From Gnetum montanum (lineage: Eukaryota; Streptophyta; Gnetopsida; Gnetales; Gnetaceae): a stretch of 64,000 nt of DNA. Every line of letters starts with the position of its first letter. The stretch's first letter is position 1. Below the pieces are notes generated by a model that had not been told where the DNA came from, searched no databases, and saw only the letters and a program-made list of their open reading frames with translations. The stretch is from the NCBI GenBank assembly GCA_015680685.1, contig MNCI01004314.1:64001-128000 (forward strand). The letters run 5' to 3'. The position numbers were made by a program, and so were the translations under genes. This document shows positions 1 through 10,943 of the stretch, piece after piece.

Positions 1-120
1 TGCCACCTAAGGATTACATTTGGCCCGGTAAGGCATTAAACTTCCACCCACGGCCCAGTAAGGCATTAAACTGGCACCCACGACCCAGTATGGCCTTAAA
101 CTGTCATGCGTCCTAGTGTG
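1..120 (+). repeat. Pre-pol spacer minisatellite of copy A
   Basis: About three units of the form GGCCCAGTAAGGCATTAAAC followed by TGGCACCCAC lie just upstream of the pol remnant. The TAAACTGGC core is shared with the arrays downstream of pol and with the GGCCTAAAACTAGC arrays in copies B, C and D, so this looks like an intermediate form of one repeat family. Confidence 0.6.
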
Positions 121-224
121 ACGATAATCCACCATCATGCATGTACACATAATTCGCATTGCCAAAGAACATAGAACGATGCCCATTAGCTCACCCCTAC
201 TCTCCATTCATTCGCAGGAGCAAN

Positions 225-3200
225 ATGCCCAATGGGGAAATTAAAATATTAAAATTAAGCACATTACTACAACCGCAATTAGCTAAAGACATTGAGGACG
301 TACTTAGGGAAAACATAAAAGCATTCGCTTGGTCTTACATGGACATGCTTGGGTTAGATCCCCGAATTATCCAGCATAACATTATCCTAGACCCGAAATT
401 GAGACTAGTAAAACAAAAGGCATGAAAGATCAAGCCTGAGGTGGCATTGGCAATTCACAATGAGATCACCAAGCTTTATCAAGCTGGTTTCATTTGGGCT
501 ATTGATTACGCCGAGTGGGTATCCAACATGGTCATTGTCCCGAAGAAGAACGGAAGCATTCGCTTGTGCATTGACTTCCGGGATTTAAACGTTGCAACCA
601 TAAAAGATGATTTTCCTCTACCCAGCATCAATCAACTTGTTGACTCGACTGCTAGGCATACTTTATTATCTTTTATGGATGGCTTCTCAGGATACAATCA
701 AATACGCATCAACCCAGAACATCAACTTCAGATAATCTTTATGACACCATGGGGAACCTTTTGTTACACAATGATGCCCTTTGGTCTCAAGAACACTGGG
801 GCCACGTATCAACGGGTGATGACATTCATTTTTAGCGATTACATGTTACACTCACTCAACGATTATGTTGATGACATTGTGGTTAAATAAAAAACATCAG
901 AACAACATGTACAAGATCTCGACTTAGTGTTAAAGCGTTGTTTAAAATATGAATTGAGACTTAACCCAAAAAATGCATCTTTGGCGTCAAAACAAGCAAA
1001 ATGCTTGGATTCATAGCCTCAAAATCAGGGATACGAGTAGACCCCAATAAGGTTAAGGCCATATCAAACCTGAAACCACCCAGCAACCTTACCAAACTTC
1101 GAGGTCTACAAGGCAGATTACAGTTTATCAGGCGCTTCATAGAAAAACTAACAGACAAACTAAAACCTATGAACCACCTGTTATGCAAGAACGTCAATTT
1201 TGAATTGACTCCACAGTGCCAAGAAGCATTCGATAATATTAAAATGGCACTTGCCCGACTACCCACGGTTTATCCACCTCAAAACAATAAACCATTTTAC
1301 ATCTACCTTACCATTTGGATTCATCAATCGCGTCTATGCTTTGCCAGAAATAAGATGATGGAACTGAAGTCCCTATATATTATTTAAGCCATGCATTAGT
1401 TGCCCATGAAAAAAGGTATAACAACGTGGAGAGGTCATGTTTAGCTTTGGTCTTCTCTTTAAGGAAATGGCGACATTACCTCTTCCGTAACTAAGTTAAC
1501 ATAATTTGCAAGGATAATGTGCTTAGAGCCATCACAGGAAACATTTACGAAACAAGTCGGATAGCCTATTGGAAAGCCATGATAGCTGAGTTTGACCTAC
1601 ATTACATAGCACAATCATTAGTTAAGGGTCAAGCCATAGCAAATCAAATGGCCATGTCACCAACGCATGATCAAGCAACAGTAGAGCTAGAATTCCTAGA
1701 TGAGAATATAAGTGCAATAGACATAGTGCCCAATGACTACAACGCCATTCTAAACTTTGATGGAGCATCCACCTCTTGAGGGGGAAGTGCAGCCGCTATT
1801 ATCACCTATCCCTCCGGGGAGATCCGACCCCTTTCCTATCGTTTCAATTTTTGTTGTACCAACAACATAGCAGAGTATGAAGGTCTCCTTAGAGGTCTCG
1901 CAGCAGCATTGGCTTCAGACATCACACGGCTTGTGGTCAGAGAAGACTCACAATTGGTCTTAAACCAAATCACAGATGTTTATACATGCAAAGCCCAGCA
2001 TTTACAACCATACTATGACTTGGCAAAACATTTAATAAGGCGATTTGAAAACATCGATGTGCAACATGTTTCTAGAAATGATAACACCATTACAAAAGCG
2101 TTAGGCACATTAGCATTAAATATATCGCCAGACATGTTTCATACATTACCAAGCTCCATGATCAGTTGTGTTGAACCAATAACTGATACTCTTCACACAT
2201 TGTCGGTCGCATCTGTTAGTACAACACACGCAATGGAATGGTATGAAGACATAAAAGAATACCTTCTACGTGTTGAAACAGCACGACATCTAACAAATGC
2301 ACAAAAGGATGCAGTACGAAAACATTCCAAGCAGTATACCCTAGTAGGAGATATGTTGTGTCATCGGTCCTACAAAGGCATATTGCTAACATGCATTAGT
2401 AGTACCGATGCCCAAACCATCGTCGAACACGTACACGACAGACTATGTGGAGGACATATAGCACCAAAAGCCATGGTAACAAAGATCAGACGCTTAGGCT
2501 ATTATTGGCCACACATGGAATACGACTATCTCTCCAAGGCTAAAACATGTAGTGCTTGTCAAAAACATAGTAATCTAATCCATGTCCCACCAAATGAGTT
2601 TCATACGACACAAATCACTTGGCCCTTTCAAAAGTGGGGGTTGGACCTTATCGGCCCAATAACACCCTCATCCTCTACGGGGCATAGTTTCATTATAACC
2701 GCAACAGAATATTTCACAAAGTGGGTAGAAGATGCTCCCCTTTGAAAAACTACATCTAAACACGTGTGCAATTTCATTCTCGAAAACATTGTAACCCGTT
2801 TTGGCATTCCCATGACAATCATCACTGACAACAGGCCATAATTTAGCAGTGCCGAGACAAAAACCTTTTGTGACAGTCTAGGGATTAAACACTCATTTTC
2901 ATCCCCTTACTATCCTCAGAGCAACAGACAAGCAGAAGTAACAAACAAAACGATTGTTATAATACTTAAAAGGATGCTTACCCAAAGTAAGCGAAGATGG
3001 CACAAACAATTGGTATACGCATTGTGGGCATATCGTACTACACATTGGACTTCAACAGGTAAAATGTCATATAGTCTTGTTTACGGTTCGGAAGCTATTT
3101 TACCTTTGGAATTACAGGTACCATCTTTAAGGATCACACTTTTTGGACTCCTCGACTACGGGCAAAACAATGACCTGCGCGTCATTGACCTGGACTCGGT

Positions 3201-3477
3201 GGAGGAGGAACGGGTATGCGTGCTCGATCAGATCGAGTGGTACCAAAAACAACAATGGCAACAACATCGGCATGACATTCATAAGTGCCCCATCAAAGAA
3301 GGTGATCTTGTACTCAAGGTCATTTGGGAACTCCCGAACAAATTCTCAGCCAACTGGGAAGGGCCTAACTTGGTCACCAAAGCATATGACAATGGAGCAT
3401 TCAAGTTAGCCGATATGGAAGGGCATGAGCTTGCAAATCCAACCAATCACTTGTTCCTGAAACAGTTCTATATTTGA
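225..3477 (+). pseudogene. Decayed Tat-lineage pol, copy A (RT-RNH-aRNH-INT)
   Basis: Remnant of a Ty3/gypsy polyprotein that would reverse-transcribe and integrate the element. In order: the pre-RT segment ending in a GLDPRIIQHNIILDP motif (about 280-410), RT at 441-890 with YVDD at 864-875, an ordinary RNase H (about 1180-1660) broken by frameshifts near 970 and 1320, a second RNase H (about 1752-2120) with FDGAS, AEYEGLLRGL and REDS motifs, an integrase zinc finger (about 2420-2580), the integrase core from GLDLIGP at about 2640, and the C-terminal region ending LKQFYI at 3477. The last acidic residue of the second RNase H (ADALA in copy C) is KALG here. Stops at 420, 887, 1777 and 2743 and several frameshifts make it non-functional. 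A single N at 224 marks an assembly join, so the start is uncertain. Two consecutive RNase H domains identify the Tat lineage. Confidence 0.9.
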
Positions 3478-3489
3478 GTACAAGCTTAG

Positions 3490-3860
3490 GTACGTGCGAG
3501 TCCTGGGGTCGTGACTATAAACTGATACCATAGAACAGTCCTGAATCACGACTTAAAACTGATACCACAGATTGTCCCGGCATCATGACGATAAACTGAT
3601 ACCACACAGTTTTTGCAATAATGATAAATTAGCATTCATATGGTATGACAGTAAACTACCATAGTCACACTCGCCAGAGTCCGCTAAGACTATAAACTGG
3701 TTTGCCTCTTCAGGGTCCGCTAAGGCTAGAAAATGGCAATGTAACATCTGTCACGATGCTAAACTGGCAATGTCCAATAGGTCATGACATAAAACTAACC
3801 TATGATAGTCTGCTAAGACTATAAACTGGCAAGTTTATCTCTGGTCCCTCAATCCACCGC
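3490..3860 (+). repeat. 3'UTR minisatellite of copy A
   Basis: Roughly ten degenerate units of about 25-40 bp built on GTCCGCTAAGACTATAAACT followed by GGC. They begin right after the pol stop. Matching arrays follow pol in B (14396-14620) and C (50524-51030). Tandem repeats in the 3'UTR are a known habit of Tat elements. Confidence 0.8.
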
Positions 3861-4761
3861 CACATTCAAAATTCATCACGCCATCGCTCGTCATCAGATG
3901 ATCCTACCAATGTTGCTACTATTCATATACAGTGCCTGAAATCACCTCCAATGTCTTTGTTCCATTTGTAGCTTTTTAAGTCTAAGCTCGCTTATTCACT
4001 CATGGTTTTCTTATCTCCTTGGAGTTGTGTTTGTAGGATGACACTTGGAAGTTTTGCACATGAATGCATTTCATCATAAGCAACAAGATGAGGCAATGTT
4101 CACAGCACACATGGCAAGACTACATCAAACTGTTCATTGGTACATTCCCATTTCCCGGTACATTACCTACCCATTCATCAATATACTCTATTCAGCCACA
4201 CCTCTGATGCACCTAGTACATTCAAAACTTTGAACATGCTATTGCACACTGTAACAGTTCAAAGCAGTTGCAACACACAACATAGCACTTGAGCATGAGT
4301 ACAAGATCAAAGCAAAGCTTCTTTCAAAAAAAATCAAGTACTCATGTCAAAATAATCAAGAAACATCTTGTTGCATGGCTTTGGCTATCTGCCAAAAGGC
4401 TCCCCCTAAACACCAAACAGGGGCCCTATTCCTCCAAAGAATGCAACACATCATCATGTAGCTTTGGTCCCGTCAACAAGTCCTCCAGGACACCAAACCA
4501 AGAGTCTTGTTCCGCCAAAGGACGCACATTGCATGTCTGGATCCCGAGTCTGCCAAATACTGGCAATTGACAAGGATCAGCATAACACACACTAGAGCAT
4601 CCCCTTTACCTAGCACGATCTCATGGTCAGATCCCAATCCCCACAATCTACATTTCCTCACCCAAATACAAATTTTACGTCTCAAAATCCCATGTACTAC
4701 TGAATACGGTGCGATGACGTCTAGTCAAGTGGTAATGGATAAAGTCTCTATCAAGTTGCTT
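3861..4761 (+). other. 3'UTR of copy A, no gene seen
   Basis: Non-coding stretch between the repeat array and the polypurine tract. The small open frames here (around 4045-4233 and 4289-4932) lack family resemblance and are not kept in copies B or C, so I treat them as chance. Confidence 0.6.
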
Positions 4762-4842
4762 GTGGTGTTTTGCACTTCTTTGTCGACGCTTTTCAGGTTG
4801 ATTCCTCCAAGCGTCAACAAAGAGGGGCTAATGAAACACCAC
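4762..4842 (+). promoter_or_regulatory. Polypurine tract inside an inverted repeat, copy A
   Basis: The polypurine tract CAACAAAGAGGGGCTAA ends at 4831 and is followed at once by the LTR start TGAAACACCAC. The LTR start pairs with GTGGTGTTT at 4762-4770, and TTCTTTGTCGACGCTT at 4776-4791 pairs with AAGCGTCAACAAAGA at 4809-4823 with one mismatch. The PPT and the LTR terminus therefore form one arm of a potential hairpin. The same arrangement is present in B, C and F. Confidence 0.7.
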
Positions 4843-4969
4843 AAAAATATTGAGCTTAGTACTTCTCCAACAAGAAGTAGGTCCCTGGGACCCACAGACG
4901 ACCGCAGCCATATCTGGTGTCACACATGGTGACTTCGGAGATCAAAATACTTGATTTTCACAAAGTATG

Positions 4970-5440
4970 CAGTCTCAGCATATACGCCCAGCATATATGC
5001 TCAAGTTCACAGCCACAGTGTATACGCCCCAGTGTATATGCCTGACATTCTCATTGTATATGCCCAGCGTACACATCGAACGTACACACCTCACATGTAT
5101 GCTCAGCAAGTACAACAGATGTATACACCCAGCATGAAATCTCCATAGACGGCATGGAAATAGCACTGCAAAGCAAGATTTGGCATAAGGTAGCAACCAT
5201 CAGCGTATATGCCCTAATGTATACACCCAATGCCCATCAATGTATACGCCCAGCCACCATCAGTGTATATGCCGAACCACAATCAATGTATACGCCTAGC
5301 CACCATCAGCGTATACGCCCAGTGTATTTACCCAGTATCCATAGCATCTACGCCCAAGTTCGCATACGCCCAGCACATCCAGCGTATACGCCCAGCGTAC
5401 ATGCCTGGAGTCTACGCCCACTAGACGTAGCATATACGCC
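4970..5440 (+). repeat. GCGTATACGCCCAG minisatellite in LTR U3
   Basis: Around 15-20 degenerate copies of GTATACGCCCAGC with irregular spacing. The core GCGTATACGC is a perfect 10-bp palindrome. Open frames across it are low-complexity artefacts. Confidence 0.85.
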
Positions 5441-5537
5441 TGACAAATGTAACATACTGTACACTTGTAAATTTTACGCTTTTGCACTCGGTCAACATGC
5501 CACGTGTCGCCCAACCCAGTTCTAGCATCAAAACCTG

Positions 5538-5545
5538 TATAAAAG
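5538..5545 (+). promoter_or_regulatory. Probable LTR TATA box
   Basis: TATAAAAG in the position corresponding to TATAAATA in the LTRs of B, C and F. Confidence 0.5.
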
Positions 5546-6129
5546 CCCCAATTTTTCACTAGATCCAAGTTGGTTGGCAAATTCTAGAGCACACCAAAGA
5601 GCAGAGATGCTAAGAACCAGAGTAGGAAACCTTATACGCTGGACAACCCTGTATGCTAAGCATACAGCCTCTACGCTGTGCTTATAGTGTGAACCAGCCC
5701 ATAGTCATCCTTGCATCCACCAGGGCTTTTCGTCTGCCTTGTGTTCTAGTCACAACTGTGTTAAACCGGTGCATTGTACTTTCATTCTGTAATGCCATTG
5801 TTACATTTTATTCCAAAATTGTTTACAGTTTGCATTAATTGTTACATGTATTCTATTTACGCTCATTTATGTCCATGCTCTATTCGCATCAGTTTCTCTT
5901 TTTACACTCTAATTTACACCTGTCACGCTGTTTACGTATAACCCAGCATATAACACTTTGGTGTACGTTCGGGGAAATCCTTGTCTGATCCGCATGCGGA
6001 CCACTCAAGGTATTCTACCTTCGTTCATTCCAGCTCCCCTCAGGTGAAGGTACGGTCTTCTGTGCGTGTCTTGTGATCCCATGGTCTCTGTTTCGTTCCA
6101 ACCGGAGATCGACAATTTCAAACGGTACA

Positions 6130-6545
6130 CCTTCTTATTAGCTTGCTTAACTTACGGTAGTCTCATAAGCCTTCTACACCCTGATATGCATTAGCGTAGA
6201 CTCGACACCCATCTGTGGTTGTTTACGCATCGTGCAGTGCAAATTGGTTGCCTCGACAGTTCCTCAGGAGCCCTACAAAACATAAAGCCTCCAACGACCA
6301 ATTAACTTGCCTTCCCTTTTTACAGTATTCTTGCACACACTCTACACCTTAGCTCTCATAGACGTAAATGTGACACCCTATTGTGATTGTTTACACCTTA
6401 TGTGGTGTAGATCGGTCGCCTCAACAGTTCCTCCAGAATTTGGCAAGACGTAAAGATTCTTCTTCACTGTTTCTTCCGATTTTCCTATTCGTTTGCACTC
6501 TTTGGCATAACTTTTACACTTTATTTTTGCAAAATTACCTTCTTA
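6130..6545 (+). other. 5' leader of copy B with tandem duplication
   Basis: Non-coding leader between LTR and gag. Two diverged copies of a segment running from about GACACCC...TTGTTTAC to ...ACAGTTCCTC occur at about 6206-6285 and 6370-6450. Copy D has the same duplication and copy C a single unit. No convincing primer-binding site is left next to 6129. Confidence 0.6.
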
Positions 6546-9500
6546 ACGATTTCTTTTTCAACTACCGCTGCTAATTCCTTCAACGTAGAATCCCCCTTCA
6601 ACGTTGAAGTTCCCACCATGGTTCAAGGCATTACTGGTGCTAAACAACCATCGAATCTGACATTGGAAGCACGTCGATCTCTCAAAATCCAAAATCAGGG
6701 ACCTGAGGGACTAGCCTAGCAACATGAGCATTACAAGTTCCTTTTTGCAAAGGTGTAGGTTGATCTGCCCTTGGATTTACATGAACTCAAAGAAAAACGT
6801 AGCTTTGAGTTCACCTACTACAACGAGAAGGAATTTGTTCCCACTCCCGATGTTTTGCTATCTTTAACACAAGTGTATCAAAGGCTGCTAGATCAATTAA
6901 TCTAGTTGGCCAGGCTTAGGGAGTAATAGGACACCACATCCAACTAGGATGACACCTTTCAGGATGGATATGAGGAACTCGATTCCCACTATAACAAGGG
7001 AGGTCAAACCAACCTCGTTCCTGTCCCGCCTACCCAATCCTTCTGGGCCAACCCACTATCTATCACCATTCCCTTTTCCATCATGCCTACACTTCAGCAT
7101 CCTACAACCACAATGGCAATGGGTAGCCATGCCACATTCCCGGTGTATCATTGTCCCTATTCCCCTATTGCATTCGTAGCAATTGTGCCCCCGCAAACTG
7201 TTTATCAGCACATTCTTGGAGTGCGTAATATGCCTATCATGGATACCCTACTGCATGTTCACACTGTATCTACTTTGCAACCACACATAACTTCCATACC
7301 AATTCCTACATGCACGCCTATTCCACCCATTTTGGTAGGCCCTGACCTATCCACATGGTGGACCCCATTTACTTCTTCATCTATTCTACAACCATCGCAG
7401 ATGTCTCACTATGTTCATCCTCAGACCTACACAACCCCACAAATAGTACATCCTAGCATGGGGCCATGGTCTACTCCACCGGTAACACAAATGGTCTATC
7501 CAATGGCACAACCTGTTGTTACTTCTCCGACAATACCACCCACCAGATGGTGGACAACGCAAGCAGCACCTTTAGCGGGGGCGACCCCAACAACACTGGC
7601 AATGAGTCAGCCTGCAACTGCCACCATGTCACATGTGGGAGCTACCATTGCAGTCCCTCAACCGTCCACAACATCACCAGATCTAGACTAAGCATTTCAG
7701 GTCATCCAGACCCTCGCTGAGGAAATAAAATGCCTCAAAGATGTTGGGTCCGACATGGTACAAGTCATGGACTTTTATCAAGATGACCTCATCAACCCTG
7801 CAATCCCTGCTTTAACGTTACCCCCCAGGATGTCTCTCCTACACTTCATGAAGTACGATAGGGAGGGAGATCCCAACATGCATCTTGTCACCTTTAGGTC
7901 TAAGTCTTTACTATTGCAACAATGGCTGCATATAATCATTTGCGTTTTCGCCGTGTCCCTAGCCAGGAAATCCCTAGATTGGTACTGCGCATTGCCATGC
8001 TCATCCATTTCAACTTTAGAAGAGCTCCGGACCCAGTTCGTGACACGCTTCAAGTATAACTTGAAGCTAGAAACCATGCTGGATCAGTTGATGAGTGTGA
8101 AACAAGATGTGCTAGAACCAGTCCAAAAATTTACTCAATGTTGGAGTGCAACCCTTAACAAAATCTGTGAGCCCATTGCAGAGGCTCACTTGTTGGCCAT
8201 CTTTAAGGGTGCAGTAAATGACTTCATCAACTCCAAAGTGTACTATCATGCTCCTTGCTCTCTCAGTTAGGCTTTTTCTCAGACTAAGAGGATACAAGAC
8301 ACATCCGAGGCAAGCAAAGAACCAACCTATGTCACTTACAAGAGCACCTTTGCAAAGAAGGACAAAGGTAAGGCCCCAAAAACCATATTGGCCATTGTGG
8401 CAACCAAGGCCAAGCCCAAACCTAGCAGTAGTGGTAGCAAGAATAACAAGAAACTGGCCATACCTACAACTAAACCTGTGCCCAAACTGGTCCAAGCATT
8501 GCAAACTGCTACACCTATGCCTGAGACATCTACGTACACCAAACCCAATTTTGAGCACAAAGATCGCTCAAAATACACCCTGCTACCGCTCAAACCTTCA
8601 GAACTCTTGAAGAAATTGTTGGCAGTAGGGTACATCCAACACAAGAAGATGTTGAAAGAAGCAAACATAAGACATCAACGCTACTATGAGCTCCTTAGGA
8701 ATCCCTCTTTGTCCCTTTCCAATGAGCCTTCATTCACTAGGGATTTCAGGCTAGATAGGTTTTGTGACTACCACCAACTATGTGGTCACACCACAGATTA
8801 TTTTCTATCGTTACAGGATGACATATAAAAATTAATCGATCTAGGGAAGTTGGTGCTAGATGAAAGCAATTTAGTACACCCTAAAAATCAATCCATGTAT
8901 GTCTACATAGATCCCCTCAACGCAAATAATTCCAGTTACATCATCAACGCCATCAACATTGACAATGATCCCAGGCCACCTTTCCAACCATTTGTGATCT
9001 GTATGCCTCAGCGTAGTGCACCATCACAACCAATGATTGGTCCAAGCTCACAGTCGTCCTTCATCCTGAAGGTCCCACCATGGGCATCCACCTTTGCACC
9101 ACTTGTTGATGAGGCCACACAGTCCCATCAGTTAACACCCCTAGCACCATTCATCATCAGGGGTCTGACGTCTTTGACAACCCCTATCTGGCACACTAGA
9201 ATTGAACAACCTCCTCGCCCCACAAGGCGAGAAGCTTATTGGTCGAGCGAGACGTCGAAGGGAAGTACCATCAAGGATATCCCCAAGCCTACACCTTCGT
9301 CCCTTTCATCCGCACCTTCGTCACCAAAGATGAAGGTTGACACGATTACGTAGCCTGTACCACCTGGTCGACAGGGATCTAGACCCAGATCCAAGGCTAC
9401 CTCTCCTCAGGAGATTTGTCTTCTGGGAAAAATCGAAGAGGAGGAAAGTGTCACACAAGCAAGTGGCCAAGGCCTTTTGGATGCCCTCACCTAGGTCAAG

Positions 9501-10387
9501 CAATATCTAAAGCAGAAAAATGCTACACCGAGCTTGTATGACCTAATCATGACATTTGCACCCCACTAAGAAGCTCTAGTTTGCATATTAACGACGATTC
9601 CGGTCAACGAAAACATGCTAGCAGAAGAGGAAGTGATCCACTAGGTAATGTTTTCCTCTGTACCCACAGAGCCCATGCCATCCTAATTAACTTTCCATAA
9701 CGATGCCATTAGGGAAGATCCCTAAGGGGGTCAAGTGACTACGGTGCCTCTCTTCATCATAATTCGGGTCGGTCAACACTAGATCCGAAGGGTACACATT
9801 GATGATGGGGTCACCACAAACATCATTTCCTTCCCTATTATGGATAAGTTGGGATTGGTTGACTAGATCAAACCAACGATGACATTGTGTTTGAGGTCCT
9901 TCAACGGGGCACGCATCCTAGTGAAAGGCACAGTGCATGTAAAATTCATAGCAGGGGACCAGTTCCCCAAAGATGCAATGTTCATTGTAGTCGAAGAAAT
10001 GCTTGGGTTTAACCTGATCTTGGGAGGGTCATGGTTAGCGTAACTTAGGGTTGTCTCCTCACCTATACACAAGGAAATCCACTTACCATATGCAGGTAGC
10101 GAGGTGGTGACGAAGTGGCAATGCAAGCAATCAACAACGTAAACATGGAATAGTGCTCAGAGGTTACAACCTCTGAGAATGAAGCACCTATTCATGCATG
10201 CATTAATCATTCAATAGAAGGATCGGCTTAGCAAGCTGACTCCCAAATCAAAAATGCATGGGTCGAGTTGCCCTTCTAAGCAAAGGACAACAATGTGAAT
10301 AAGTTCCCTAGCGAAACACCTTGGCCTTACATTCCAATCAACCCACGATAGGTCAGGAAGTAGCTACGCATAGTGTACAAACCCTAG
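6546..10387 (+). pseudogene. Decayed gag-protease ORF, copy B
   Basis: Polyprotein that would form the particle and mature it. The ancestral start codon aligned to copy D's ATG is ACG here (6546-6548), so the start is lost; the next ATG is 6618. A Pro/Thr-rich N-terminal region (about 7000-7690) is followed by the gag core (7755-8270; ARKSLDWYCALPCSSIST block), a basic linker, a knuckle-like motif CDYHQLCGH at about 8760 with the final Cys replaced, and a retropepsin-like protease (about 9780-10130). The protease has DDGV at the active-site position and NLILGGSWLA near its end. Numerous TAG stops interrupt the frame. The original C-terminus is aligned by comparison with D, where the TAG at 10349 reads TGG. 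Confidence 0.85.
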
Positions 10388-10469
10388 TATTTCCTGCCAA
10401 GTTTCCATCCCTTGTACATTCATTGTTTCCTTGCCTTGTTAGTATGCCATCCTTCTGGCGTGCTACACT

Positions 10470-10715
10470 AATAGCTTGAAATGGCCTAAAACTATCATCA
10501 CTATTTTTTTCTTTGTTAATGTATTATCTCTTTTGGGAAATGGCTCAAAATGGCATAAAACTAGCATTGTTGCTTTTTTTGCTTTACCCTTTCAGCATGT
10601 TATGCAATGGCCCGAAATGGCCTAAAACTAGCATCGTTTCCTTTCTCTTTGACACATTGCACAATGGCTCAAAATGGCCCAAAACTAGCAATAGTCCAAA
10701 ATGACACTAAATTGG
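10470..10715 (+). repeat. Spacer minisatellite between gag-pro and pol, copy B
   Basis: Several diverged units of AATGGCCTAAAACTAGCA spaced by pyrimidine-rich DNA. Same family as 18348-18418, 22293-22588 and 42097-42253, and in the same relative position. Confidence 0.8.
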
Positions 10716-10943
10716 CAATTTGACATTTGCATACCAACAGCTACATAGCTTTGCACTTTACATTAGCAATTTTACACCTTTAGCAATTTTGCACTCTTGT
10801 GCTTTGGTAGTCTACCATGACCTTAAACTAGAAAACTTTCAATCTTTACATCGCCACACTTAGCAAGTTGCATCTTGGCGTTGCTTTGCAGATTTTCATT
10901 TCACACAATCTTTGACATCCCTTAACCAAGATTTCATCTTATA

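Larger units (their letters stand above)
4832..6129 (+). mobile_element. LTR shared by copies A and B
   Basis: Starts TGAAACACCAC immediately after the PPT of copy A and ends at CGGTACA (6129). The end was placed by alignment with the LTR ends of B and C: the TTCCAACCG...GGTACA tail matches TTCCAGCCACCG...GCTACA in B. Its right side runs straight into the leader and gag of copy B. Length is about 1.3 kb. Promoter-like TATAAAAG lies at 5538-5545. The U3 carries a GTATACGCC minisatellite. The right boundary is less certain because the primer-binding site is not recognisable. Confidence 0.75.

Noticed and set aside
3490-3860. CRISPR-like array of short repeats with spacers
   Set aside because: Repeats are degenerate, spacers irregular, and the context is a plant retrotransposon 3'UTR; matches Tat-type 3'UTR tandem repeats.
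4473-4932. Open frames in the 3'UTR of copy A
   Set aside because: No resemblance to any family and not conserved among copies.
4951-5580. Overlapping open frames on both strands with Tyr/Thr/Pro-rich products
   Set aside because: They are translations of the GTATACGCC minisatellite in the LTR, not genes.
7778-8668. Minus-strand frames opposite the gag core of copy B
   Set aside because: Shadow frames of gag. Unlike the spacer gene, they have no splice signals and no independent conservation.
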